From: Clavibacter capsici
GTDB taxonomy: Bacteria; Actinomycetota; Actinomycetes; Actinomycetales; Microbacteriaceae
Assembly (NCBI RefSeq): GCF_001280205.1
Contig: NZ_CP012573.1
Coordinates: 1,240,001-1,304,000 of the forward strand
Reading direction: 5' to 3'
DNA length: 64,000 bases
The translations under genes were made by a program, and so were the position numbers. Shown piece after piece: positions 17,226 to 25,734 of the stretch. A model generated the notes under the pieces. It was not told the origin of the DNA. It did not search any database and saw nothing but the letters and a program-made list of their open reading frames with translations. Positions within the stretch are counted from its first letter, which is position 1, and each line of letters starts with the position of its first letter.

Positions 17226-18065
17226 TCAGGCGTCCCGCTTCCGTGCGAGCACCACGGCGGGGACGAGGATGACGACGACCCACCCGACCATGACCAGGAG
17301 CGCCTGCCAGAACTCGAGCTCGCCCGGAGCCCCGGTGCCCGTGCTGTAGAGCCGGTTGCCCGCGCTGAGCGGGAAGTACGGCTCGAGCTTCGCGACCCAG
17401 TCGAGCACGCCGCCGAGCAGCGAGCCGACGATCGGGACCACCAGGACGAGGCCGACGAGCGCGCCGATCCCGGCGGCGCCGTTGCGCAGCAGCAGCCCGA
17501 AGCCGAAGCCCATGAGCCCGATGAGGACCACGAAGAGCACGCCGCCGAGGGCCGCGAGGAGGAAGTCGCCGTCGAGCACGTCGACCTCGGCACCGGCCGA
17601 CGCGAAGTACCCGCGGGCGATCAGGAGAGCGGCCGCCACCGCGACGGCGGTGACGACGAAGGTCACGAGCGTGTAGACGATCGCCTTGGCCGCGATGACG
17701 CCGAGACGGCGCGGCGCCGCGCTGAACGACGAGCGGATCATGCCGGTCGAGTACTCGCCGCTGATGACCAGCACGCCGAGCACGCCGGCGACGAGCATCG
17801 AGAGCGTCACCCCGCTGAGGCCCACCGACACGAGCAGGTCGGACGCGGGGGCGCCGGGGAGGGAGATCTGGGACCGCAGCTGGTCCACCACGAACGGCGT
17901 GAAGAGCGCCGAGAAGCCGGCGAGGAGGAGGAAGACGAGCGCGAAGCACCAGATGGTGGAGCGCAGCGTCCGGAGCTTGATCCACTCGGAGCGCATGAGG
18001 CGCGGGAGCGTGGGCCGGCCCGAGGTCACCGGTGCGGGTGCGTAGGGCGTGGTGGTGGCGGTCAT
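17226..18065 (-). CDS. ABC exporter permease (ABC-2 type)
   Basis: A 279-residue membrane protein of the ABC-2 type. It has an N-terminal cytoplasmic stretch RLMRSEWIKLRTLRSTIWC typical of bacitracin/lantibiotic-resistance permeases, then six hydrophobic segments. The long second loop contains ISGEYSTGMIRSSF, a hallmark of NatB/YhaP-like permeases. The four-base overlap with the ATPase gene (ATGA) and near-overlap with the kinase show cotranscription. The cargo is unknown. The link to a two-component system suggests antimicrobial or envelope-stress defence. Confidence 0.9.
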   Translation of the reverse strand: MTATTTPYAPAPVTSGRPTLPRLMRSEWIKLRTLRSTIWCFALVFLLLAGFSALFTPFVVDQLRSQISLPGAPASDLLVSVGLSGVTLSMLVAGVLGVLVISGEYSTGMIRSSFSAAPRRLGVIAAKAIVYTLVTFVVTAVAVAAALLIARGYFASAGAEVDVLDGDFLLAALGGVLFVVLIGLMGFGFGLLLRNGAAGIGALVGLVLVVPIVGSLLGGVLDWVAKLEPYFPLSAGNRLYSTGTGAPGELEFWQALLVMVGWVVVILVPAVVLARKRDA

Positions 18066-18997
18066 CGTGCGATCTCCTGCTCGGCCGTGCCGACTGCGGC
18101 GCTGTGGTACTCGACGTCGCCCTGCGTGAGCGACAGGTAGGCGTCCTCGAGGGACGCGGTGACGGGCGTGAGCTCGTGCAGCGCGACGCCGGCGGAGAGC
18201 GCCGCGTCGCCGACCTGCGCGGCCGTGAGCCCGGTGATCTCGATGAGGTCGCGCTCGACGCTCGTCACCACGACGTCGGGTCGTGCCACGGCCTGCCCGA
18301 GGCGGTCGGCGTGGGGCGAGCGCACGCGGACGAGCCCGCTCGTGGCCCCGGCGACGACCGCCGCGACCGGCGCGTCGGCGAGCACGCGACCACGGCCGAG
18401 GACGATGAGGTGGTCGGCGGTCTGCGCCATCTCGCTCATGAGGTGGGAGGAGAGGAGCACGGTGCGGCCCTGGCCGGCGAGGTACCGCGTGATGTTGCGC
18501 ACCCAGAGGACGCCCTCGGGGTCCAGCCCGTTGACGGGCTCGTCGAGGATCAGCGTGCGCGGATCCCCGAGGAGCGCCACGGCGATGCCGAGCCGCTGCC
18601 CCATGCCGAGGGAGAAGCCGCCGACGCGCTTCTTGGCGACCGGCTGGAGGCCCGTCATCTCGATGACCTCGTTCACGCGGGTGCGCGGGATGCCGTGCGT
18701 GGCGGCCATGGCGAGGAGGTGGTTGTAGGCGCTCCGACCCGTGTGCACGGCCTTCGCGTCGAGGAGCGCGCCGACCTCGTGGAGCGGTGCCCGGAGGTCG
18801 CGGTAGCGGTGGCCGTTGACGGTGACGGACCCCGACGTGGGGCTGTCGAGCCCGACGATCATCCGCATGGTCGTGGACTTGCCGGCGCCGTTCGGACCGA
18901 GGAATCCGGTCACCATGCCCGGCTGGACGGTGAAGCTCACGCCGTCCACGGCGGTCTTCGCGCCGTAGCGCTTGGTCAGGTTCTCAGCGACGATCAT
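18062..18997 (-). CDS. ABC exporter ATP-binding protein
   Basis: A 311-residue ATPase that energises the adjacent ABC-2 permease. Walker A is GPNGAGKST, the signature region GFSLGMGQRLGIA replaces the usual LSGGQ (a form common in this drug-export subgroup), Walker B is TLILDEPVNGLDPEG, and the switch His is in SSHLMSEM. A C-terminal accessory domain of about 90 residues follows. GGAGG precedes the ATG. It is the first gene of the exporter/two-component operon. Confidence 0.94.
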   Translation of the reverse strand: MIVAENLTKRYGAKTAVDGVSFTVQPGMVTGFLGPNGAGKSTTMRMIVGLDSPTSGSVTVNGHRYRDLRAPLHEVGALLDAKAVHTGRSAYNHLLAMAATHGIPRTRVNEVIEMTGLQPVAKKRVGGFSLGMGQRLGIAVALLGDPRTLILDEPVNGLDPEGVLWVRNITRYLAGQGRTVLLSSHLMSEMAQTADHLIVLGRGRVLADAPVAAVVAGATSGLVRVRSPHADRLGQAVARPDVVVTSVERDLIEITGLTAAQVGDAALSAGVALHELTPVTASLEDAYLSLTQGDVEYHSAAVGTAEQEIAR

Positions 18998-19126
18998 GCG
19001 CGCTGCCTCCTCAGGGTGGTTGCGCGGGCCCAGCGCCCGCGTGATCCACGTTAGGGGCGGGCTCCCGGGCGGGCGTCCCCCCTCCGGACCCGGCCTCGGC
19101 GCCGCCCGTGGTACCAGGGTGCCGGC

Positions 19127-20332
19127 TCAGGTGGTCCTGTCCGCGAGGGCGGCGAGGCGGGAGGCCGCCTCCTCGAGCACGTCGATCCGCTTGCAGAACG
19201 CGAACCGGACGAGGGATGCGTGCTCGACCGCGAGCGGCGGCCGGCAGAAGGCCGACAGCGGCACGCCCACGACCCCGACCAGGCCGGGCAGGCGCTGGCA
19301 CAGGTCGCGGGCGTCGGCGAACCCCAGGGGTGCGGCGTCGGCCACGATGAAGTAGCCGGCTGCGGGCAGGTGGATCCGGAAGCCGGCCGCGGTCAGCCCG
19401 GCGGCGAGCACGTCGCGCTTGCGCCGGAGGTCCGCGGCGATGCCGTCGTACACCGCGTCGGGCAGCGCGAGGCCGGTGGCGATCGCGGGCTGGAACGGCG
19501 CGCCGTTCACGAAGGTGAGGAACTGCTTCACCGCGAGGATCGCCGTCACGAGCGGCGCAGGCGCCGTCAGCCAGCCGATCTTCCAGCCGGTCGTGCGGAA
19601 GGTCTTGCCGCCCGAGGAGATGGACACCGTCCGCTCCCGCGCCCCCGGGAGCGTGGCGACGGGGACGTGGGGCGCGTCGAACACCAGGTGCTCGTAGACC
19701 TCGTCGGTGACGATCACGGCGTCGTGGGCGATCGCGAGCTCCACGACGAGCTCGCGCACCTCACGGCTCAGCACGGTGCCGGTCGGGTTGTGCGGGTCGT
19801 TGAGGAGGATCACGCGGGTGCGGTCCGAGACAGCCCGCCGGAGGTCGTCCGGGTCGGGCTGGAAGCCGGGCGCCCGGAGCGGCACGGTGCGGTGGATCCC
19901 ACGGGCGAGGGAGATGAGCGCGCCGTACGCGTCGTAGAACGGCTCCAGCGTCACGACCTCGTCGCCCTCCTCGACGAGCGCCAGCAGCGTCGCGGCGATC
20001 GCCTCGGTCGCGCCCGCCGTGACGAGGACCTCCGTGTCGGGATCCACCCCGAGGCCGTAGAAGCGCTCCTGGTGGACGGCGATCGCCTCGCGGAGCTCGG
20101 GCGTCCCGCGGCCCGGCGGGTACTGGTTCATCCCCGCGGAGATCGCGGCACGCGCTGCCTCGAGGACCTCGTGCGGCCCGTCCTCGTCCGGGAACCCCTG
20201 CCCGAGGTTGATCGCCCCGGTCGCCGCGGCCAGCGCGCTCATCTCCGCGAAGACCGTCGTGCCCGGCGCACCGTCCGGCCCCAGCAGCATGGCCCCGCGT
20301 GCCGCGCGCACCCATGCGCCGGGAATCGTCAT
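19127..20332 (-). CDS. PLP-dependent aminotransferase, class I/II
   Basis: A 401-residue fold-type I aminotransferase resembling kynurenine/methionine aminotransferases (YbdL-like). Seen features are LGQGFPDEDGP near the start, NQYPPGRGTPELR, the NDPHNPTG active-site segment, DEVYEHL with the pyridoxal-ring Asp, and the Schiff-base Lys in SISSGGKTFRTTGWK. The natural amino donor is not predictable. The ATG at 20332 lacks a ribosome site but has CATGAT exactly six bases upstream, like several leaderless genes here. Longer in-frame starts exist but extend past the conserved N-terminus. Confidence 0.9.
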   Translation of the reverse strand: MTIPGAWVRAARGAMLLGPDGAPGTTVFAEMSALAAATGAINLGQGFPDEDGPHEVLEAARAAISAGMNQYPPGRGTPELREAIAVHQERFYGLGVDPDTEVLVTAGATEAIAATLLALVEEGDEVVTLEPFYDAYGALISLARGIHRTVPLRAPGFQPDPDDLRRAVSDRTRVILLNDPHNPTGTVLSREVRELVVELAIAHDAVIVTDEVYEHLVFDAPHVPVATLPGARERTVSISSGGKTFRTTGWKIGWLTAPAPLVTAILAVKQFLTFVNGAPFQPAIATGLALPDAVYDGIAADLRRKRDVLAAGLTAAGFRIHLPAAGYFIVADAAPLGFADARDLCQRLPGLVGVVGVPLSAFCRPPLAVEHASLVRFAFCKRIDVLEEAASRLAALADRTT

Positions 20333-20519
20333 GCGCCCATCATGGCGCGCCGCGGTCCCCGGCATCCCTCCCCATGTAGCCGAGCCGGTGGCGCGCGCTC
20401 GCCGTGTGGAGCGATGCCGTCCCCGCCGCCCCCGCCCCGTTACCTTGCCTGCACCCGCGACGCCCGGCCTCCACGCGCCGGCCTCCGCGCGGGATCCGAA
20501 CGGCCCGGGGGAGACGACC

Positions 20520-21071
20520 TTGCACGAGCGACCGCGCGACCTGCCACTGCGACGACGAGGGGGAGCGGCGGTGGCCGGGCTCACGGTGGTGCTCGCCGGG
20601 TGTCTGCTGGCCGGATGCACGGCGTCGCCCCCTGCGGATCCCGAGCCGACCTCCACCCCGTCCCTCACGCAGGAGCAACAGGACGACCAGACGTTCGAGG
20701 GCCTGTTGTCTGGTTTCCTGGCCCTGCCATTCCAGGGTGAGTCGACGGAGGGGCTGCGCCCGTTCCTCACGGGAGACGCCCTCTCGGATGAAGAGCGCGA
20801 GGTCGTGCAATACCAATCCGCGCACGAGACGGTGGATGGGAAGGACACGTACTACGGCTTCCGTGTGACCGACCGGGGGGCCGGGTACATGGTCGCGCAG
20901 GTCTGCCTGGACATCAGCGGGACCCGAGTGCTCGATGCCCAGGGGAAGGACGTGACCCCTCAGAGGAGTCCCGCCGTCTCTCTGCAGCTCAAGGCCGTCG
21001 ACATCGACGGGAACGGATCATGGCGCATCAGCGATCTGGTGCCGAACGACAAAGTCCACGCATGCGGGTGA
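20520..21071 (+). CDS. Exported lipoprotein of unknown function
   Basis: A 183-residue lipoprotein with no family I can name. A TTG start at 20520 is chosen because GGGGGAG lies six bases upstream and the frame then gives an ideal signal. That signal has Arg-rich RDLPLRRRG, a hydrophobic stretch, and two candidate lipoboxes (LAGC ending at residues 28 and 33). The mature part is acidic and ends in a Cys-containing domain with VCLDISGTRVLDAQGKDV, possibly a small beta domain. It overlaps the PKD-like gene by ten bases and is likely cotranscribed with it. Confidence 0.75.
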   Translation: MHERPRDLPLRRRGGAAVAGLTVVLAGCLLAGCTASPPADPEPTSTPSLTQEQQDDQTFEGLLSGFLALPFQGESTEGLRPFLTGDALSDEEREVVQYQSAHETVDGKDTYYGFRVTDRGAGYMVAQVCLDISGTRVLDAQGKDVTPQRSPAVSLQLKAVDIDGNGSWRISDLVPNDKVHACG

Positions 21072-21964
21072 GGGCGCCGCTCGGGCTCGCGGTCTCTTTC
21101 GCACTCGTGGTGCTGGTCGCTCCAGCGGTGCATGCGGATGACGGACGATGCGCTCGTCGCGGGCTGGGCAGCTCGTCGTGCGTGGGCGCGGAGATCGGGG
21201 CAGGCGGAGTCATCGTCCAAGGTTCGTCGAGCTCCCCGCCGAGCGGGTCACCGAATCAAGACGCGGCTCCCGTCGTCCCGCGGGACGCACGAGAGTCTCC
21301 GCCCGTGGTTGCCGACCCGGTGCCGCGGGGGCGGTCGGCGGCGGATGTGGACGTGTCGTGCTCGCCGGGTGAGCGGCTGTCGAGTGGGGGCATGTGCCGG
21401 GATGGGCAGCATGCGTTCCTGCCGCCGGCGACGTGGCCGGGAAAGCCCGCGGATCCGGCGCCCGCGGCGCCGACTGTTCCCGGGGTGACGCTCGCGGACG
21501 TGGCGCGGTTCGTGCCGAGGTCGGCGTCCATCCGGTCGCAGCCGAACGGGTGGGCGCTGGTCGGGGCGCCGGTGAACCTCCTCACGGACGCGTCGGCGCA
21601 GGTGGTCGACGGGACGCTGCTGGGTCGGCCGGCGCAGGTGCGGTTCGTGCCGGTGTCGTTCACCTGGAACTACGGGGATGGAACCATCAGCACGACGGAC
21701 GGGCCGGGTGCGTCGTGGAAGCAGCTGGGGCAGCAGGACTTCACCACGACGGACACGAGCCACGTGTACCCGAGCATGGGCGACCGGCAGGTCACGCTCA
21801 CGATCGCGTATGCGCCGAGCTACCGGTTCGACGGTGGCGGGTGGCAGCAGATCCCGGGCACGTTGCCGGTGCAGGTCGGACCGGTCACGATCCACGTGCT
21901 GCAGGGGTCCACGGTCCTGGTCGGGGGTGCGTGCGGCACACGGAACGCCGGCCCCGGATGCTGA
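21062..21964 (+). CDS. Secreted protein with PKD-like domain
   Basis: A 300-residue secreted protein starting at the ATG inside the end of the lipoprotein gene. The signal peptide is MRVRAPLGLAVSFALVVLVA with likely cleavage after VHA. A Ser/Pro/Gly-rich middle holds several Cys (CARRGLGSSSC, SCSPGERLSSGGMC). The C-terminal half contains a PKD-like beta-sandwich: VSFTWNYGDGTISTTDGPG followed by TDTSHVYPSMGDRQVTLTI. PKD domains usually mediate extracellular binding. Base composition here is slightly lower in GC and the codon pattern less regular than in neighbours. The function is unknown. Confidence 0.75.
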   Translation: MRVRAPLGLAVSFALVVLVAPAVHADDGRCARRGLGSSSCVGAEIGAGGVIVQGSSSSPPSGSPNQDAAPVVPRDARESPPVVADPVPRGRSAADVDVSCSPGERLSSGGMCRDGQHAFLPPATWPGKPADPAPAAPTVPGVTLADVARFVPRSASIRSQPNGWALVGAPVNLLTDASAQVVDGTLLGRPAQVRFVPVSFTWNYGDGTISTTDGPGASWKQLGQQDFTTTDTSHVYPSMGDRQVTLTIAYAPSYRFDGGGWQQIPGTLPVQVGPVTIHVLQGSTVLVGGACGTRNAGPGC

Positions 21965-22163
21965 GCCCGAGACGCGGGCCTCGAGGCGCGCGGGACTCCA
22001 TGCGCACGCCGCGTACGCTCTACCCAGCATGCGAGTCGCGGAGGACGCGGCCCGATGTCCAGCGGTTCATCCGGCGGATGCTGGGCGGCCGGCTGTCAGG
22101 GCAGCCATAGAGAACGCACAGACTCGCCCGGAATGCTGGCAGCACCCGAGAGGAGCACCACCG

Positions 22164-23693
22164 ATGACCGACAGAACCCCCGGAGCGGACGAGCACGAGG
22201 GCGGCCGCGACGTCGACGGCCGCGTCGACGGCTCGTCGTCCGAGCCGGCATCTCCCGCTCAGGCCTCCGGCGACGGAGCAGCCTGGCCCGCCCCGGCCGG
22301 CCCCGCAGCAGCAGCGCACCCCGCCCCGACCGGTGACGACCAGCGCGAAACCCTCGCCTACGGATCCGCTCCCATCGCGCCCTCCGGCCTCGCCCCGGAG
22401 ACCGCCGCCGCGGCAACCACGGCAGGACCCTCTCCGGACGGCACCACCACGGCGCCTCCCCGCAAGAGGACGAACAAGGCGCTGCCGCTCGTCGCCATGC
22501 TCGCGGTCGGCGCGCTCATCGGCGGGGCGGCCGGCGGGCTCACCACCTGGGCCATCGCGCACGATGACGACTCCACCGAGTCCGTCAGCCAGTCGCCCGC
22601 GAACATCACGGTGAACGACCCGGACGACGCGACCCCCATCACGGCGGTCGCCGCGAAGGTGTCCGGTTCCGTGGTCACGATCGACGTCGCGGGCGCACAG
22701 GCCGGGGGAACCGGCTCCGGGGTCATCCTCTCGAGCGACGGCTACATCCTCACGAACACGCACGTCGTGACGCTCGACGGGCAGACCGGCGACGCGACCA
22801 TCAAGGTCAAGACCGCGGACGGGGCCATGTACACGGCCAAGCTCATCGGCACGGATCCGGTCGTCGACCTCGCCGTCATCAAGCTCGACGACGCCAGCGG
22901 CCTCACCCCCATCGAGTTCGCGGACTCGTCGAAGCTCAACGTCGGCGACACCGCCATCGCCATCGGCGCTCCTCTCGGCCTGTCGGGCACGGTCACCGAC
23001 GGCATCGTGAGCGCTCTCGACCGCAGCATCCAGGTCGCCTCGTCTGCCGCTCCGCAGACACCCGGCGACGGCAGCCAGAGCGACGAGACGCCGTTCAACT
23101 TCTGGCCCTTCGGCAACGAGGGCCAGGGCGGATCCCGTGGCCAGGGCGGACAGGGCGGCTCGGGTGCCCAGGGCCAGCCGGCGGCCACCATCAACCTCGC
23201 CGTCATCCAGACCGACGCGGCGATCAACCCCGGCAACTCCGGCGGCGCCCTGCTCGACGGCGACGGCAAGCTCATCGGCGTCAACGTCGCGATCGCGAAC
23301 GCAGGTGGCACCAGCTCCACGTCCGGCAGCATCGGCGTCGGCTTCGCGATCCCGTCGAACCTCGCCAAGCGGGTCGGCAATGAGATCATCCAGGACGGCA
23401 CGGCATCGCACGGCCTCCTCGGGGCGAGCGTGCGCGACGTCGCCAGCGGCGACTCGTCCACCCCGGTCGGCGGCGCGTTCATCGCCGAGGTGCAGAGCGG
23501 CGGCGCCGCGGCCTCGTCCGGCCTGAAGCAGGGTGACATCGTGACCGCGTTCGGGGGCATCCCGATCGGGAAGGCGAGCGACCTCACGGCGCAGGTGCGG
23601 GCTCTCGCCGGCGGCAGCGACGTCGAGCTCACCGTCCTCCGCGGCGGTCAGAAGCAGCAGATCGACGTGAAGCTCGGCACGCTGCAGCAGTAG
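22164..23693 (+). CDS. HtrA/DegP-like membrane-anchored serine protease
   Basis: A 509-residue trypsin-like protease for envelope protein quality control. It has a long disordered cytoplasmic N-terminus (about 100 residues, Ala/Pro/Asp-rich) and one membrane helix at about 106-131. The protease domain follows with His200 (TNTHVV), Asp235 (DPVVDLAVI) and Ser359 (INPGNSGGAL), then one PDZ domain (about 410-505). A Gly/Gln-rich insertion (about 315-340) sits between the Asp and Ser halves, probably loop LA/L-type disorder. AGGAG lies eight bases before the ATG. It is followed by a perfect 17-bp hairpin. Confidence 0.94.
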   Translation: MTDRTPGADEHEGGRDVDGRVDGSSSEPASPAQASGDGAAWPAPAGPAAAAHPAPTGDDQRETLAYGSAPIAPSGLAPETAAAATTAGPSPDGTTTAPPRKRTNKALPLVAMLAVGALIGGAAGGLTTWAIAHDDDSTESVSQSPANITVNDPDDATPITAVAAKVSGSVVTIDVAGAQAGGTGSGVILSSDGYILTNTHVVTLDGQTGDATIKVKTADGAMYTAKLIGTDPVVDLAVIKLDDASGLTPIEFADSSKLNVGDTAIAIGAPLGLSGTVTDGIVSALDRSIQVASSAAPQTPGDGSQSDETPFNFWPFGNEGQGGSRGQGGQGGSGAQGQPAATINLAVIQTDAAINPGNSGGALLDGDGKLIGVNVAIANAGGTSSTSGSIGVGFAIPSNLAKRVGNEIIQDGTASHGLLGASVRDVASGDSSTPVGGAFIAEVQSGGAAASSGLKQGDIVTAFGGIPIGKASDLTAQVRALAGGSDVELTVLRGGQKQQIDVKLGTLQQ

Positions 23694-23699
23694 GCGGGC

Positions 23700-23747
23700 A
23701 CACGAGGAGGGGCGGATCGGCTGATGCCGGTCCGCCCCTCCTCGTGT
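23700..23747 (+). terminator. Strong hairpin terminator after the HtrA gene
   Basis: Perfect 17-bp inverted repeat (23700-23716 and 23731-23747) with a 14-base loop. There is no T-run, as is usual in very high-GC actinobacteria. It separates the protease gene from the glycopolymer locus. Confidence 0.85.
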
Positions 23748-23842
23748 CCGCGGGCGAGCCGCCGACGGGGAGGCTGGTAAACTCCTGCGAGGCTCGGCCC
23801 CCGACTGGCCCCGGCCGCACCTCCCTCAAGAGATCGGCTCAG

Positions 23843-24916
23843 ATGGCGCACCACCCGCGACGCGACCCCGTCGCCGGCAGCACCGGCGGCCTCCCCGCCG
23901 TCTCGTACGTCATGCCGATCCTCAACGAGGCGGACCATGTGCGCGCCGCCGTCGGCAGCATGATGCGGCAGGACTACGCCGGCGAGATCGAGGTGGTCCT
24001 CGCCCTCGGCCCCAGCACCGACGGCACCACCGAGGTCGTGCGCGAGATGGCCCGCGAGGATCCGCGCATCACGAGCGTCGACAACCCCACGGGATCCACC
24101 CCCGGCGGCCTCAACGCCGCCATCCGGGCCACGCGCCACCCCATCGTCATCCGCGTCGACGCGCACTCCCTGCTCCCGCACGACTACACGCGCATCGCCG
24201 TCGAGACCCTCCAGGCGACCGGCGCCGACAACGTCGGCGGCCTCATGTCGGCCGAGGGGCGCACCCCGTTCGAGAAGGCGGTGGCGCGGGCCTACGGCGC
24301 GCGCGTCGGGCTCGGCGGGACCGCCCACCACGTGGGCGGCAAGGAGGGCCCGGCGGAGACCGCGTACCTCGGCGCGTTCCGGCGCGACCGCCTGGTCGAG
24401 GTCGGCCTCTTCGACGAGGGCGTGCGCCGCGGTCAGGACTGGGAGCTCAACCGCCGCCTCCGCCAGAGCGGCGGCCTCGTGTGGTTCACGCCGCGGATGA
24501 AGGTGACGTACCGCCCGCGCTCGACGTTCCGCTCGCTGGTCCGCCAGTTCTTCGCCACCGGCCTGTGGCGCGGAGAGCTCGCGCGGCGCTACACGCGGCA
24601 GAACTCCGTGCGCTACTTCGTCCCGCCCGTGGCCGTGGCCGGTGTCGCCGCCGGCCTCGTGCTGGGCATCGCGGGTCTCGTCGGACCCGCCATCGGCGTC
24701 CCGGCGCTGCGACGGCTCGTCGGCGCGTTCGTCGTCCCCGGCGTCTACGCCGGCTTCGTCCTGGTGAGCACCGTGACGGTCGCCTCGCGCGACGGTGCGG
24801 CCACGATGCTGCGCTTCGCCGCGGTGCTGCCGTCCATCCACTTCAGCTGGGGCACCGGCTTCGTGCTCGGCTTCCTCGAGCTCACCGACGACCTCGACGG
24901 GCACACGGGTCGATGA
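23843..24916 (+). CDS. GT2 family glycosyltransferase, ExoA-like
   Basis: A 357-residue membrane-associated glycosyltransferase. The GT-A fold spans residues ~18-250: VSYVMPILNEADHVRAAV, the nucleotide-sugar DxD-like segment IRVDAHSLL, and the catalytic-base region RRGQDWELNRRLRQ. Several C-terminal hydrophobic segments follow (VAGVAAGLVLGIAGLVGPA onward). It resembles the ExoA group that builds exopolysaccharide. The ATG at 23843 has only a weak purine-rich site upstream. Its stop overlaps the CDP-alcohol phosphatidyltransferase start by four bases, which opens a coupled three-gene run. Confidence 0.9.
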   Translation: MAHHPRRDPVAGSTGGLPAVSYVMPILNEADHVRAAVGSMMRQDYAGEIEVVLALGPSTDGTTEVVREMAREDPRITSVDNPTGSTPGGLNAAIRATRHPIVIRVDAHSLLPHDYTRIAVETLQATGADNVGGLMSAEGRTPFEKAVARAYGARVGLGGTAHHVGGKEGPAETAYLGAFRRDRLVEVGLFDEGVRRGQDWELNRRLRQSGGLVWFTPRMKVTYRPRSTFRSLVRQFFATGLWRGELARRYTRQNSVRYFVPPVAVAGVAAGLVLGIAGLVGPAIGVPALRRLVGAFVVPGVYAGFVLVSTVTVASRDGAATMLRFAAVLPSIHFSWGTGFVLGFLELTDDLDGHTGR

Positions 24917-25734
24917 GCGGAGCAGCCGGTGCCGGCGATCGCGGCCTGCCCACCTCCATCGCCGAGCTCCGGCGCGTGACGCAGCCGCCCGAGGTGCGGC
25001 TCCGCGCCAACGCCGAGCACTGGACGGCGCACCTCTACCTGCGAGACCTCTCGCCGTACCTCACGTGGCTGCTGCTCCGCACGCGCATCAGCGCCAACGG
25101 CGTCACCGTGGTGATGATCCTCACGGGCTGGGCCGCCGCCGCGGCGCTGCTCATCCCCGGCATCGGCGGGGCGGCCCTCGCGCTGGTCCTCGGCCAGCTC
25201 CAGATGCTGGTGGACTGCTGCGACGGGGAGGTGGCGCGCTGGCGCCGCACGTCGTCGCCCGTCGGCCACTTCCTGGACGCCGTCGGGCACTACTCGACCG
25301 AGACGCTGATCGCGCTGGCGCTCGGGATCCGCGCGGCCGCCTACCCCTTCGAGGCGCCGGGCGACCTCCCCTGGACGACGCTCGCGTTCGCCCTGGCGCT
25401 CGTCATCGTCCTCAACAAGGCCCTCAACGACATGGTGCGGGTCGCCCGGGCATCGGCGGACCTGCCCAAGGCGCCGGTCGGCGCGAGCACGGTCGCGTCG
25501 CAGCACTCCCTCGTCGCGATCGCGCGAAGGGCGGTGCGGTTCCTCCCCTTCCACCGGATGTTCCACTCGGTCGAGCTCACCATCGTGGTCTTCGTCGTCT
25601 CGCTCGTGGGACTCGTGGCAGGGCAGCCCGTCACCGATCGGGTCCTGCTCGTCGCGCTCGTCCCGCTGGCCGTGCTCGCGCTCGTCGGGCACTTCGTGAT
25701 GATCGTCACCTCCCGTCGGCTGACGTCCGCGTGA
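24913..25734 (+). CDS. CDP-alcohol phosphatidyltransferase family membrane enzyme
   Basis: A 273-residue multi-pass enzyme of the CDP-OH-P superfamily, which transfers a phosphoalcohol from a CDP-linked donor. The motif DxxDGxxAR...GxxxDxxxD is present as VDCCDGEVARWRRTSSPVG then HFLDAVGH, but the last Asp, the usual catalytic base, is His here. Around six hydrophobic segments are visible, with an amphipathic N-terminal region. It sits between two glycosyltransferase genes with four-base overlaps on both sides. It therefore more likely makes a surface polymer or glycolipid precursor than an ordinary phospholipid. The substrate is unknown. Confidence 0.88.
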   Translation: MSGAAGAGDRGLPTSIAELRRVTQPPEVRLRANAEHWTAHLYLRDLSPYLTWLLLRTRISANGVTVVMILTGWAAAAALLIPGIGGAALALVLGQLQMLVDCCDGEVARWRRTSSPVGHFLDAVGHYSTETLIALALGIRAAAYPFEAPGDLPWTTLAFALALVIVLNKALNDMVRVARASADLPKAPVGASTVASQHSLVAIARRAVRFLPFHRMFHSVELTIVVFVVSLVGLVAGQPVTDRVLLVALVPLAVLALVGHFVMIVTSRRLTSA

